64,000 bases of DNA from Clostridium sp. OF09-36 (GTDB lineage: Bacteria; Bacillota; Clostridia; Lachnospirales; Lachnospiraceae): the NCBI RefSeq assembly GCF_003481985.1, contig NZ_QUMD01000013.1:1-64000 (forward strand), in the 5' to 3' direction. The notes under the pieces are model-generated. The model worked only from the letters and a program-made list of their open reading frames with translations. It was not told the origin of the DNA and ran no database searches. Positions 56,555 through 64,000 of this stretch are shown piece by piece (position 1 is the first letter of the stretch; the number at the start of each line of letters is the position of its first letter). Made by a program: the position numbers and the translations under genes.

Positions 56555-57694
56555 ATGGAGAATGATAAAAAAGAAAACAAAATAAGACGGAAAAAGGCAG
56601 AAAAGGAGCATCCGGACATCCGGAAGATGGTCCTTCACAATGTCCTGATCACACTTTTGATCATGGGGATATCGACGATCATCGCGCAGGCGTTTTTTCA
56701 CTACAGTAAGAATTCGACCAGTGTGGCGATCATTTATGTACTGACGGTTATGCTGGTGGCCCGTTATACGACCGGGTATATTACCGGTATCATTGCATCG
56801 GTTTTCGGCGTGTTTTTCGTGAACTATGTGTTTACCTATCCGTATATGAATTTTAACTTTTCCCTGGACGGCTACCCGGTAACGTTTCTTGGCATGCTTC
56901 TGGTCTCATCGATCACCAGCACGACGACAACACGTTTCAAGAAACAGAGCCATCTCTTAAATGAGAGGGAGAAACTGTTGGTGGAGGCAGAAAAGGAGAC
57001 CATGCGGGCGAATCTTCTGCGTGCGGTGTCACATGACTTAAGAACTCCGCTTACCAGCATCATCGGACTGGCAGACACAGCGTTAAACGACAGCCCGCAG
57101 ATGACAGAGGAAAAGCGCCGGGAGCTGTTAGAGGGGATCCGGGAGGATGCCAACTGGCTTTTAAATATGGTGGAAAACCTGTTATCAGTTACCAGGATCC
57201 GTGTGGGTGATACCCACGTGAATACGTCGCCGGAGCCGCTCGAGGAGGTGGTGGCAGAGGCCGTACAGCGATTCCGCAAACGTCTGCCTCAGGGAAAGGT
57301 GGATGTCAAGATCCCGGATGAATTTCTCATGGTCCCGATGGATGCAACGCTGATCGAGCAGGTCATCATCAACCTGCTGGAAAATGCGGTTTACCATTCC
57401 GGGACAGATGAGCCGATCGAGTTTTATGTGGAAAAAAGAGATGATTGTGTGGCATTCCACATCCGCGATTACGGAAGAGGCATTGACCCGCAGCGTCTGA
57501 AGACGATTTTTGACGGAGCCGGGATTGAGCCGAATGCAAGCGGGGATTCCCATAAGGGAATGGGAATCGGTCTTACCATCTGTAAGACCATCATCAATGC
57601 CCACAACGGAACCATTGAAGCTGCCAACCGCCTAAAGGGAGCCGAATTTATTTTTACATTACCATTGGAAGAGGAAGAAGAACATGACGAATAA
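56555..57694 (+). CDS. KdpD-like sensor histidine kinase without the N-terminal KdpD domain
   Basis: About 379 aa. Four membrane helices (DUF4118, as in the KdpD middle) with LHNVLITLLIMGISTIIAQA lead to a kinase core: H-box AVSHDLRTPLTSIIGL, N-box NLLENAVYHSG, G-box DYGRGIDPQ and GMGIGLTICKTI. Full KdpD has about 900 aa with an N-terminal KdpD and Usp domain, missing here. It overlaps its response regulator by 11 bases. No kdpFABC genes lie nearby, so the signal and target may differ from potassium transport. Confidence 0.87.
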   Translation: MENDKKENKIRRKKAEKEHPDIRKMVLHNVLITLLIMGISTIIAQAFFHYSKNSTSVAIIYVLTVMLVARYTTGYITGIIASVFGVFFVNYVFTYPYMNFNFSLDGYPVTFLGMLLVSSITSTTTTRFKKQSHLLNEREKLLVEAEKETMRANLLRAVSHDLRTPLTSIIGLADTALNDSPQMTEEKRRELLEGIREDANWLLNMVENLLSVTRIRVGDTHVNTSPEPLEEVVAEAVQRFRKRLPQGKVDVKIPDEFLMVPMDATLIEQVIINLLENAVYHSGTDEPIEFYVEKRDDCVAFHIRDYGRGIDPQRLKTIFDGAGIEPNASGDSHKGMGIGLTICKTIINAHNGTIEAANRLKGAEFIFTLPLEEEEEHDE

Positions 57695-58379
57695 ACAGGT
57701 AATTCTGATCATTGAAGATGAAAAAAATATTGGAAACTACATTGAGACGATCGTGATATCGAACGGCTATAAAGCGCTGCGTGCCATGAACGGAATGTCG
57801 GGTCTTTCCTTATGTACCTCCCATCATCCGGACCTGATCCTGTTAGATCTCGGCCTGCCGGATGTGGACGGGATCGAAGTGTTGGAGCGGGTCCGCGGCT
57901 TTTCGGCAGTGCCGGTCATTGTGATCTCCGCAAGAACCCAGGAGGCAGAAAAGGTGCAGGCGCTTGATAAGGGAGCCGACGATTACATAACAAAGCCGTT
58001 TGGCTCGGAAGAGCTTCTGGCACGCATCCGCACGGCGCTGCGCCACAGTGCACAGATTGTCAGTGCAGGCCCGAGGGAAACCGTATATTCCCGCGACGGT
58101 CTGACAATCGATTTTGACAAGCGTGTCGTGAATCTGAACGGGGAAGATATCCATCTGACACAGATTGAGTACAAGCTGGTTTCCCTGCTGGCCAAAAATG
58201 CAGGAAAGGTGCTTACTTATGACTTTATCCTGAAAGAAATATGGGGACCCTATGCAGATACCGATAACCAGATTCTTCGCGTGAATATGGCGAACATCCG
58301 GCGGAAGCTTGAATCAAATCCGGCAGAGCCGCACTACATTTTCACGGAGATCGGAGTGGGTTACCGGATGAAGGAATAG
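57684..58379 (+). CDS. KdpE-like OmpR-family response regulator
   Basis: 231 aa. The receiver domain has ILIIEDEKNI-like IIEDEK, phospho-Asp in LILLDLGLPDVDG and Lys in YITKPFG. The winged helix (LTQIEYKLVSLLAKNAGKVL, TYDFILKEIWGP and IGVGYRMKE) is KdpE-like. It is read with the kinase upstream and ends at a bidirectional terminator. Confidence 0.92.
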   Translation: MTNKQVILIIEDEKNIGNYIETIVISNGYKALRAMNGMSGLSLCTSHHPDLILLDLGLPDVDGIEVLERVRGFSAVPVIVISARTQEAEKVQALDKGADDYITKPFGSEELLARIRTALRHSAQIVSAGPRETVYSRDGLTIDFDKRVVNLNGEDIHLTQIEYKLVSLLAKNAGKVLTYDFILKEIWGPYADTDNQILRVNMANIRRKLESNPAEPHYIFTEIGVGYRMKE

Positions 58380-58380
58380 C

Positions 58381-58409
58381 AAACAGCGGCTTTCTAAAAG
58401 CCGCTGTTT
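58381..58409. terminator. Bidirectional terminator between convergent genes
   Basis: AAACAGCGGCTT and AAGCCGCTGTTT form a perfect stem; A-rich and T-rich flanks serve both directions. It also overlaps the end of the lipoprotein gene on the minus strand. Confidence 0.85.
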
Positions 58410-59257
58410 ATGATTTTCCAGTCATCGGATTTGGATTTGCGCGCAATGCTGATGTAGCGGAACGGGTTTCCGTCCCTGCGGTCAAGGTTGGTCAGCACGC
58501 GGTAGATGATGATGTTTCCCGGACCATAGTCATCTTCAATTCCGCTGTTGTGATACTGCGGGTCAGAGGAATCTGCCGGGTAGATCTGGTCAACTCCCTC
58601 AAAGGAGGTTACTTCTTCGGTGAAATAATACTGGGCCAGCGCTTCGGTGGCGTTTAACTCCTCTTGTGTGAGCGCCTCCAGATAAGAGGTTTCGGTGGCA
58701 TCTGTCTCGCTCGCATAGGTTCCGGTTCCGGCAACCTGCCCTGCAAATTCGGATGGGATCATGGAAAGAGCATTCCGGTCAGACTCAGAAAGGCTGTAGT
58801 AGAAGCTAAGCCATTTTAAGGTGTCTGCGGAAAGCTCTTTCCTTTTTTTGTAGACACCCTGGAATTCTACCGTATCGTCTGCCAGAAATAATTCACAGGT
58901 CCCGGCGGCCTCATCGGTTATGACACCGGCAGCCCCGTCTGCGAGAATACAGTAGGAGGCACCCTTACAGTCAAAATTGGCCTCTTCATTGCAGGATGGG
59001 GCAGTACCGTTCGCAGTGACCGACTGGATGGTGCCATCGGTGTGGTCCGGCATGGTGTATACCGTGCGCCCGGCATCGTGGTAGAGGACATTGTTTAACA
59101 GAATCATATTGGATGGTTCTTCGGCAGCTTTGCTGTCTGCAGCCTGCTGGGTGGAAAAATCCTGCCCTGTGCTGCTTTTTGGGGCGCCGCACCCGGTCAT
59201 GGAAGCAGCGGCAGCAGAGAAAAGCAAAAGAACCAGAAGCTTGCGATAAGTTTGCAT
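58394..59257 (-). CDS. Predicted lipoprotein of unknown function
   Basis: About 287 aa. Signal peptide with lipobox (AAAASMTGC) predicts a membrane-anchored surface protein. The body has no family I recognise; it is acidic, contains ILADGAAGVITDEAAGTCEL and a C-terminal SISARKSKSDDWKIINSGF-like ending with Trp typical of small extracytoplasmic beta-domains. The ATG has GGGAG seven bases upstream. It is convergent with the Kdp-like pair and divergent from the MATE gene. Confidence 0.75.
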   Translation of the reverse strand: MQTYRKLLVLLLFSAAAASMTGCGAPKSSTGQDFSTQQAADSKAAEEPSNMILLNNVLYHDAGRTVYTMPDHTDGTIQSVTANGTAPSCNEEANFDCKGASYCILADGAAGVITDEAAGTCELFLADDTVEFQGVYKKRKELSADTLKWLSFYYSLSESDRNALSMIPSEFAGQVAGTGTYASETDATETSYLEALTQEELNATEALAQYYFTEEVTSFEGVDQIYPADSSDPQYHNSGIEDDYGPGNIIIYRVLTNLDRRDGNPFRYISIARKSKSDDWKIINSGF

Positions 59258-59336
59258 GATCAATCTCCCAAAAACATAGTGTTGTCATTATAGCAAGGAC
59301 CGGGAGAAAAAGCTTTAAGATATTTTTAATTTTAGA

Positions 59337-59364
59337 TTACTTCTTGGGAAAACTATGCTATCAT
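59337..59364 (+). promoter_or_regulatory. Possible sigma-A promoter for the MATE gene
   Basis: TTACTT and TATCAT with a 16-bp spacer, about 80 bp before the start. Confidence 0.4.
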
Positions 59365-59442
59365 GAAAAGATAAAGAATGGTCTGTAAAATGATGAAGAA
59401 CAGTTTATGAAATGGAAAAGAATGGTTGGGAGGTTTTGGGGG

Positions 59443-60812
59443 ATGACAAAAGAAAAGACAAACGAAAACCGGATTACGGAAGGGATCATCTGGCAGCAGC
59501 TTCTGCTGTTTTTCTTTCCAATTCTCTTTGGTACGTTTTTCCAGCAGCTTTACAATGCTGCAGATGCCATGATCGTGGGACGTTTCGTGGGAAAAGAAGC
59601 ATTATCGGCCGTGGGTGGCTCCACCAGTATGCTGACCCAGCTGATCGTGGGTTTCTTTGTGGGACTTTCCTCCGGCGCTTCGGTGATCGTCTCCCAGTAT
59701 TATGGGGCAAAACGCCCGGAGATGGTCGGCTATGCCGTTCATACCGCCCTGATGTTCAGCATTCTTTCCGGTATTGTGATCATGGCAGCCGGGATCATTC
59801 TGGCCCCGGCTATGCTTGCCGCTATGGGAACGCCGGAGGATGTGCAGGGGCTTTCCGTAATCTATTTAAGAATCTATTTTCTGGGGATCATTGCCAATCT
59901 GGTCTACAACATGGGCGCGGCGATCTTGCGTGCGGTCGGGGATTCAAAGCGGCCGCTTTATTTTCTGGCGGCCAGCTGCCTGACGAACATTGCCTTAGAC
60001 ATTCTTCTGGTTGTCGTATGCAGGCTCGGGGTTGTGGGAGCAGCACTGGCAACCATTTTGTCCCAGCTTCTGAGTGCAGTCCTGGTGGCCGTATGTCTCA
60101 TTCGGACCAGGGACATGCACCGTCTGGTCTTGAAAGAATTGCGGCTGGACGGGCGGATGCTGAGGCGCATCATCCGCATAGGACTTCCGGCCGGGATGCA
60201 GTCGGTGATGTATGGTCTGTCTAATGTCATTATCCAGGCCGGGATCAATTCGCTGGGAACGAATAGCGTGGCGGCCTGGGCGGCTTACAGCAAGCTGGAC
60301 TCTGTCTTCTGGATGATGATCAATGCCTTTGGTATTTCCGTGACAACCTTTGTGGGGCAGAATTATGGCGCCGGGAAAATGGAACGGGTACACCGGGGCG
60401 TGCGGACCTGTATGGCCATGACGGTTGTGGCATCCCTGGGTATGTCCGTGCTGATCTACCGGTTTGGGGTGTATGGCTATGAGCTGTTTACCACAGACCA
60501 GGATGTGATCACCATCGGTATTGCATGATGCGTTATCTGGCACCGATGTATGTGGAATATGTGGCGATCGAGATCCTTTCCGGCGCATTGCGCGGGGTGG
60601 GAGACTGCTGGTGTCCGATGGTCATCTGTCTGTTAGGAGTCTGTGTGCTCCGTGTAAGCTGGATTCTGATCGCTGTTCCGCTCAAGCGCGATATGTACAC
60701 GATCATGTTCAGTTATCCGCTGACCTGGATCACCACGACCATTCTGTTTATCATTTACTATCTGTTTTTCGGAAAGCTGAAGCTGTCAAAGGCTAAAGAA
60801 GCAAAAAATTGA
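59443..60812 (+). CDS. MATE-family efflux transporter (frameshift near 60525)
   Basis: About 456 aa with 12 membrane helices when repaired. MATE landmarks are LFFFPILFGTFFQQLYNAAD, AMIVGRFVGKEALSAVGG and VTTFVGQNYGAGKMERV. The frame breaks at TIGIA; one extra A (GCATGATG to GCAATGATG) continues as MMRYLAPMYVEYVAIE. I start at the ATG behind GGGAGG. It likely exports cationic drugs or metabolites with a Na+ or H+ gradient; substrate unknown. Confidence 0.9.
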
Positions 60813-60833
60813 AGTTTCCAAAATGAAAGCTGA

Positions 60834-60870
60834 AAAAAGCTGCAGATGACGGATTCATCTGCAGCTTTTT
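60834..60870. terminator. Bidirectional terminator after the MATE gene
   Basis: AAAAAAGCTGCAGATGA and TCATCTGCAGCTTTTT form a long perfect stem around CGGAT. It lies between the convergent MATE and deacetylase-like genes. Confidence 0.88.
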
Positions 60871-60905
60871 ATGTCTGGCTGAAACTATGATAAGTAGTGC
60901 CTGGG

Positions 60906-62327
60906 TCACATCTCCGGCACGGGGGTTGGCCTTGATCTGTCGAAGACATCCTCAGCCCGGAACAGGTCATCAAGCTTTCGCGGGCGTCCCTCTGCTTCTG
61001 CGGTGATGTCCTTCCACATCCGGTAGCCGTCCAGGTTCCGGCGTCCCTGGCGCAGGTAATCGTCGCCAAGCTGTACCCAGTACTGGCTGGAGTCGACATT
61101 GCAGAAATAGCGGAAGCCTGCATTGTAAAGATAGCGGAAGCGCTCGTTGTCCATGCTGTACGGATGCCAGTCACCGACATCGGCCCCGAATGGGAACAGG
61201 ATGATATCGGTAGGGCCGATGAGGGATTCTACTTCGGATTCCCATTTATCCGTGTCAGACTGGAAACGGTCCCACTCTACTGTGCCAAGGTCTAAATGGC
61301 CCCAGCTGTGGGAGGCAAGCTCCCAGCCGTTGTCCCGCAGGCACTGTGCCACTTCGGCAGCAGCCTGGCGGTCCTGCTCGTAGGTTTCAGAGCCGGCATA
61401 GGAGGAGGCAGTGCGATAACCGAGTATGCCCTCGTATCCGGTAAAGGCTAAGACAGCACGCGCTCCTTTATAGGAAAAGTCAGGATGACGCTCACAGAAT
61501 TTTTCCAGGATCGGGACCAGATCATAGTCTCCGGTGGAGACAGAGCCGTCATCCATGGTCATTTCGCAGGTTGGTTTGCCATCCTCCCCGATGACGATCC
61601 GGTTTGCAAAGCCGTCTCCATCCATATAAGGGTAGTAGCAGAGGTCATCCTGGGACATGACAAACGGGATCTTGCCCGGTGGCAGCATGATATCGCCAGC
61701 CTTCATGACGGTGTTTCCGTTTTCATCGGTTGTCTCGTAAGCCATATCGTGAAGTCGCACCAGAACGTAACCTTTGCTGTACAGGTTGTCCAGGATCTTA
61801 TTAAATTCATCGATGGTGGTCATGACCTGGTTGTAGCCATCCTGGTCGGCATCGCCGTCGAAGGCCTTGGACGGGTCCGCTACCAGGGTGTGGAAGAATA
61901 CATGGGTGATCTTGCTGATGGGAGTACGCACCAGGGTGGCCTTGGTGGATTCATATCCAGCAATAGCGGAAACCACCTCCGGGTCGGAAGCGAATTCCTC
62001 CGAAGCCTTTAACAGCTCGATCGCAGCATCGTAGTCGTAGCCGGAGGCCAGCAGATAAGCCTGATGCAGCAGGTCTGCAGCCGGGGTATCGGGCATGACA
62101 AAGCCATCTCCCTCGGTGGGAGACTCTGCAGTGTCAGGTGCTTCTGTGGAAATGACAATGGAGCCGGTGGTGTCCGGGGCATTGCCAGAGTGATGCTTTC
62201 TTAGAAAAAAAACGCCGGCGCCAAGCGCTCCGGCCAGTGCAATGCAGGCTGCCACGGCCAGGAAACGGGGAAGGCGTGAGCGGCGCCGCCTGTGGCTGTA
62301 GGACCTGCCGGAATAATATTCATTCAT
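60906..62327 (-). CDS. Membrane-anchored polysaccharide-deacetylase-like protein
   Basis: About 473 aa. A basic N-terminus and one membrane helix (FLAVAACIALAGALGAGVFF) anchor it, followed by a Thr/Glu-rich linker. The NodB-like region has SQDDLCYYPYMD in place of the usual TFDDG and SHSWGHLDLG as the His metal motif, so metal binding may be altered or use other residues. It ends with a proline-rich tail. The ATG has AAGGAG eight bases upstream. The likely role is cell-wall sugar modification, not proven. Confidence 0.78.
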   Translation of the reverse strand: MNEYYSGRSYSHRRRRSRLPRFLAVAACIALAGALGAGVFFLRKHHSGNAPDTTGSIVISTEAPDTAESPTEGDGFVMPDTPAADLLHQAYLLASGYDYDAAIELLKASEEFASDPEVVSAIAGYESTKATLVRTPISKITHVFFHTLVADPSKAFDGDADQDGYNQVMTTIDEFNKILDNLYSKGYVLVRLHDMAYETTDENGNTVMKAGDIMLPPGKIPFVMSQDDLCYYPYMDGDGFANRIVIGEDGKPTCEMTMDDGSVSTGDYDLVPILEKFCERHPDFSYKGARAVLAFTGYEGILGYRTASSYAGSETYEQDRQAAAEVAQCLRDNGWELASHSWGHLDLGTVEWDRFQSDTDKWESEVESLIGPTDIILFPFGADVGDWHPYSMDNERFRYLYNAGFRYFCNVDSSQYWVQLGDDYLRQGRRNLDGYRMWKDITAEAEGRPRKLDDLFRAEDVFDRSRPTPVPEM

Positions 62328-62434
62328 ATACAAAACTCCTTAAAGTTACCTCTTATCTTATGGCTCCATCATAGCATAGAACCCAGGAAATAGCCATAGA
62401 TTACAGTGTAGAAAAGGTGAAAGAAGGGGGAGTT

Positions 62435-63686
62435 ATGTTACGGTTCACGCGAGTGTGCCAGGCAGCAGGATTTATGAAACGGGCAGTGCTGGTATTGTGC
62501 ACCAGTCTGCTGCTTTACCTGGTGATGCTGCCCGCACTTTCCCAGATGGCCGGGCTGCCGCTTTTGTGCTTTGCAGAGGAAGGGCAGGCAGAGCCGGCAG
62601 TGGCTGTGCAGGCGCCCTGTGCGGTTTTGATGGAGGCATCGACCGGAGAAACCATCTATGAGAAAAACGTAGACGAACAGAGAAGTCCGGCCAGTATCAC
62701 GAAGATCATGACACTGATCCTGATCTTTGATGCCATTGACGAAGGAAAGATCCGCCTGAGTGATGAGGTGGTCACCAGTGCCCACGCAAAATCTATGGGA
62801 GGCTCCCAGGTGTTTTTAGAGGAGGGCGAGGTGCAGACGGTAGAAACCCTGATCAAGTGCATCGTTATTGCGTCTGGCAATGATGCATCCGTGGCGATGG
62901 CGGAGTACATAGCTGGTTCCGAGGAGGCCTTTGTCCAGAGCATGAACGAGCGTGCCAGGGCTTGGCATGACAGGGACGCACTTTGTGGATTGCTGCGGCC
63001 TGACCGAGTCACCACAGCACCTGACCACGGCCCGGGATATTGCGCTCATGTCGCGGGAGCTGATCACGAAATACCCGCAGATCCATACCTATTCTACGAT
63101 CTGGATGGAAAATATCACACATGTCACAAAGCAGGGGACCAAGGAGTTTGGCCTTTCCAACACCAACAAGCTGTTAAAGATGGCAACCAATTTCAAGGTG
63201 ACAGGCCTTAAGACAGGTTCCACCTCCCTGGCGAAATACTGTCTGTCAGCAACGGCGGAGAAGGACGGGGTCCGTCTGATCGCAGTGATCATGGCAGCTC
63301 CCGACTACAAGGCACGCTTTGCGGATGCAAAGGCGCTTCTGGATTACGGGTATGCAAATTGCCGCCTGTATGAAGACAAGGAAATGCCGGAGCTTCCCGC
63401 GCTGGAGGTGACAGATGGCGTGACATCCTCTGTTCCACTGAAATATGCTGGGGGATTTTCTTATCTGAGCCTGAGCGGGGATGATTTTTCAGCGGTCGAA
63501 AAGAAGCTGATGCTTCCGGAAGCCCTGACTGCACCGGTAAATGCAGATGAGAAGGCCGGGGTTTTGCGCTACGAGTTAAATGGAAAGGTGCTCGGAGAGG
63601 TGGATATTTTAACGGATGGAAGTGTAGAAAAGGCTGGTTTTCTGGATTATCTGGGAAAGGTGGCTTCCTGCTTTTTTATTTCATAG
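62435..63686 (+). CDS. dacF: D-alanyl-D-alanine carboxypeptidase, DacF-like (frame shift near 62962)
   Basis: About 417 aa when repaired. Signal region, then the class-A PBP domain with SITK in RSPASITKIMTLILIFD, SGNDASVA (SxN) and KTGSTSLAKYC (KTG). A C-terminal PBP5_C-like domain follows. The two halves differ by +1, not -1 as elsewhere: a two-base loss of GC in a GCGC pair would give RALGMTGTHFVDCCGL, or a one-base insertion would do. It starts behind GGGGGAG and is divergent from the deacetylase-like gene. Confidence 0.9.
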
Positions 63687-63917
63687 CAGAAGATTGTGGG
63701 AAGTGGTCAAGGCAATTGCGCTCCGACACCAGAATCAAGGCACAGTCTTTTTGAAAATGATCCTGCAAAAGCTGAACCGGACAGGAAAGCAGCTCATACA
63801 CTGTAGGTATTAAGAAATGTACTTTTAGCGCATCTTCCTGTAAAAGGAGCGGCAGCAAAATGCTCCGAAAGGATGCCCTGGAAGTATAGGAAACTGACTG
63901 GGAGGACTGTTAGGTTC
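63687..63917. other. Intergenic spacer with no recognised feature
   Basis: No convincing gene, promoter or terminator seen. A minus-strand frame of 60 codons is open across most of it but has no ribosome site and no family I recognise. The region before the next start has GGGAGG, the probable ribosome site. Confidence 0.4.
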
Positions 63918-64000
63918 ATGAAAAAGAAGATCAAGTGTCTGTGTGTGGCGGGTCTGGCCTGCGCTGTCTTATGCGGCTGTGCGAAGGAAGCATCCGGACT
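63918..64000 (+). CDS. N-terminus of a lipoprotein (cut by window edge)
   Basis: The visible 27 codons read MKKKIKCLCVAGLACAVLCG then CAKEASG. The basic start, hydrophobic core and lipobox (AVLCGC) show an exported lipid-anchored protein. The rest lies beyond the window. Confidence 0.6.
   Translation, partial: MKKKIKCLCVAGLACAVLCGCAKEASG

Noticed and set aside
59412..60224. Long alternative frame inside the MATE gene
   Set aside because: Amino-acid content is Gly/Arg/Cys-rich as in shifted frames, while the MATE frame has all family motifs.
1..64000. Prophage, IS element or CRISPR array
   Set aside because: No integrase, transposase, phage structural gene or repeat-spacer array seen on either strand.

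Overview
The window looks like chromosomal DNA from an endospore-forming, gut-type member of the Clostridia, most likely Lachnospiraceae. The evidence is a complete spoIIIA operon, spoIVB next to spo0A, the Firmicutes order nusB-xseA-xseB-ispA-dxs-tlyA-nadK-argR-recN-spoIVB-spo0A, strong AGGAGG ribosome binding sites, frequent TTG and GTG starts, and glycolytic genes in the order gap-pgk-tpiA. I see no phage, insertion sequence, plasmid gene or CRISPR array. This is a core-genome stretch with a few accessory islands.

Layout. 0-8.3 kb: tRNA-Gln genes, acyl-ACP thioesterase, CvfB-like S1 protein, a methyltransferase, a CdaR/PucR-type regulator, then the envelope cluster ftsE-ftsX-M23 hydrolase-S41 protease. 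8.3-12.1 kb: a decaying catabolic island with a GalB-like PIG-L enzyme, a two-piece UxaA-type dehydratase, a lactate-racemase-like relic and a LysR regulator. 12.3-17 kb: one-carbon/methionine genes (metF, separate B12-reactivation protein, metH). 17-23.7 kb: GH25 lysozyme, a ComEA-like lipoprotein, an orphan response regulator, an acyltransferase, an esterase, rlmH and a cell-wall-binding protein. 23.8-29.6 kb: spoIIIAA-AH and Asp23. 29.8-32.9 kb: an antiporter behind a structured leader, a cytidylate-kinase-like protein and a YdcZ-type transporter, sitting where B. subtilis runs straight from yqhY to nusB. 33.2-44.8 kb: the nusB-to-spo0A block. 45-52.9 kb: glgA, a PAP2-like protein, rpsO, pnp, M14 carboxypeptidase, Na/Pi cotransporter. 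53.2-56.4 kb: gap-pgk-tpiA. 56.5-64 kb: a Kdp-like two-component pair without kdpFABC, a lipoprotein, a MATE transporter, a deacetylase-like protein, a DacF-like carboxypeptidase and the start of another lipoprotein.

The most striking global feature is that about 18 coding regions, many of them normally essential (dxs, pnp) or central to sporulation (spo0A, spoIVB), are interrupted by a one-base frameshift. Nearly all shift the frame in the same direction, and lengthening a short homopolymer by one base restores the family sequence. I read this as assembly or read error, not gene decay, and annotate those genes as full-length coding regions with a noted frameshift. The same error explains an apparent XseB-IspA fusion. 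Two relics (a DUF2088/LarA-like fragment and a hybrid-kinase receiver fragment) have missing protein segments and look like true decay.

The intergenic regions carry several families of repeated hairpins, including two 103-bp palindromes with 18-bp terminal inverted repeats placed right after stop codons. Other regulatory points of interest are the leader of the cation antiporter, an arrangement before spoIIIAA in which a hairpin covers the ribosome binding site while a sigma-E-like promoter fires from inside it, 0A-box-like sites before spo0A, and structured leaders before rpsO and pnp.
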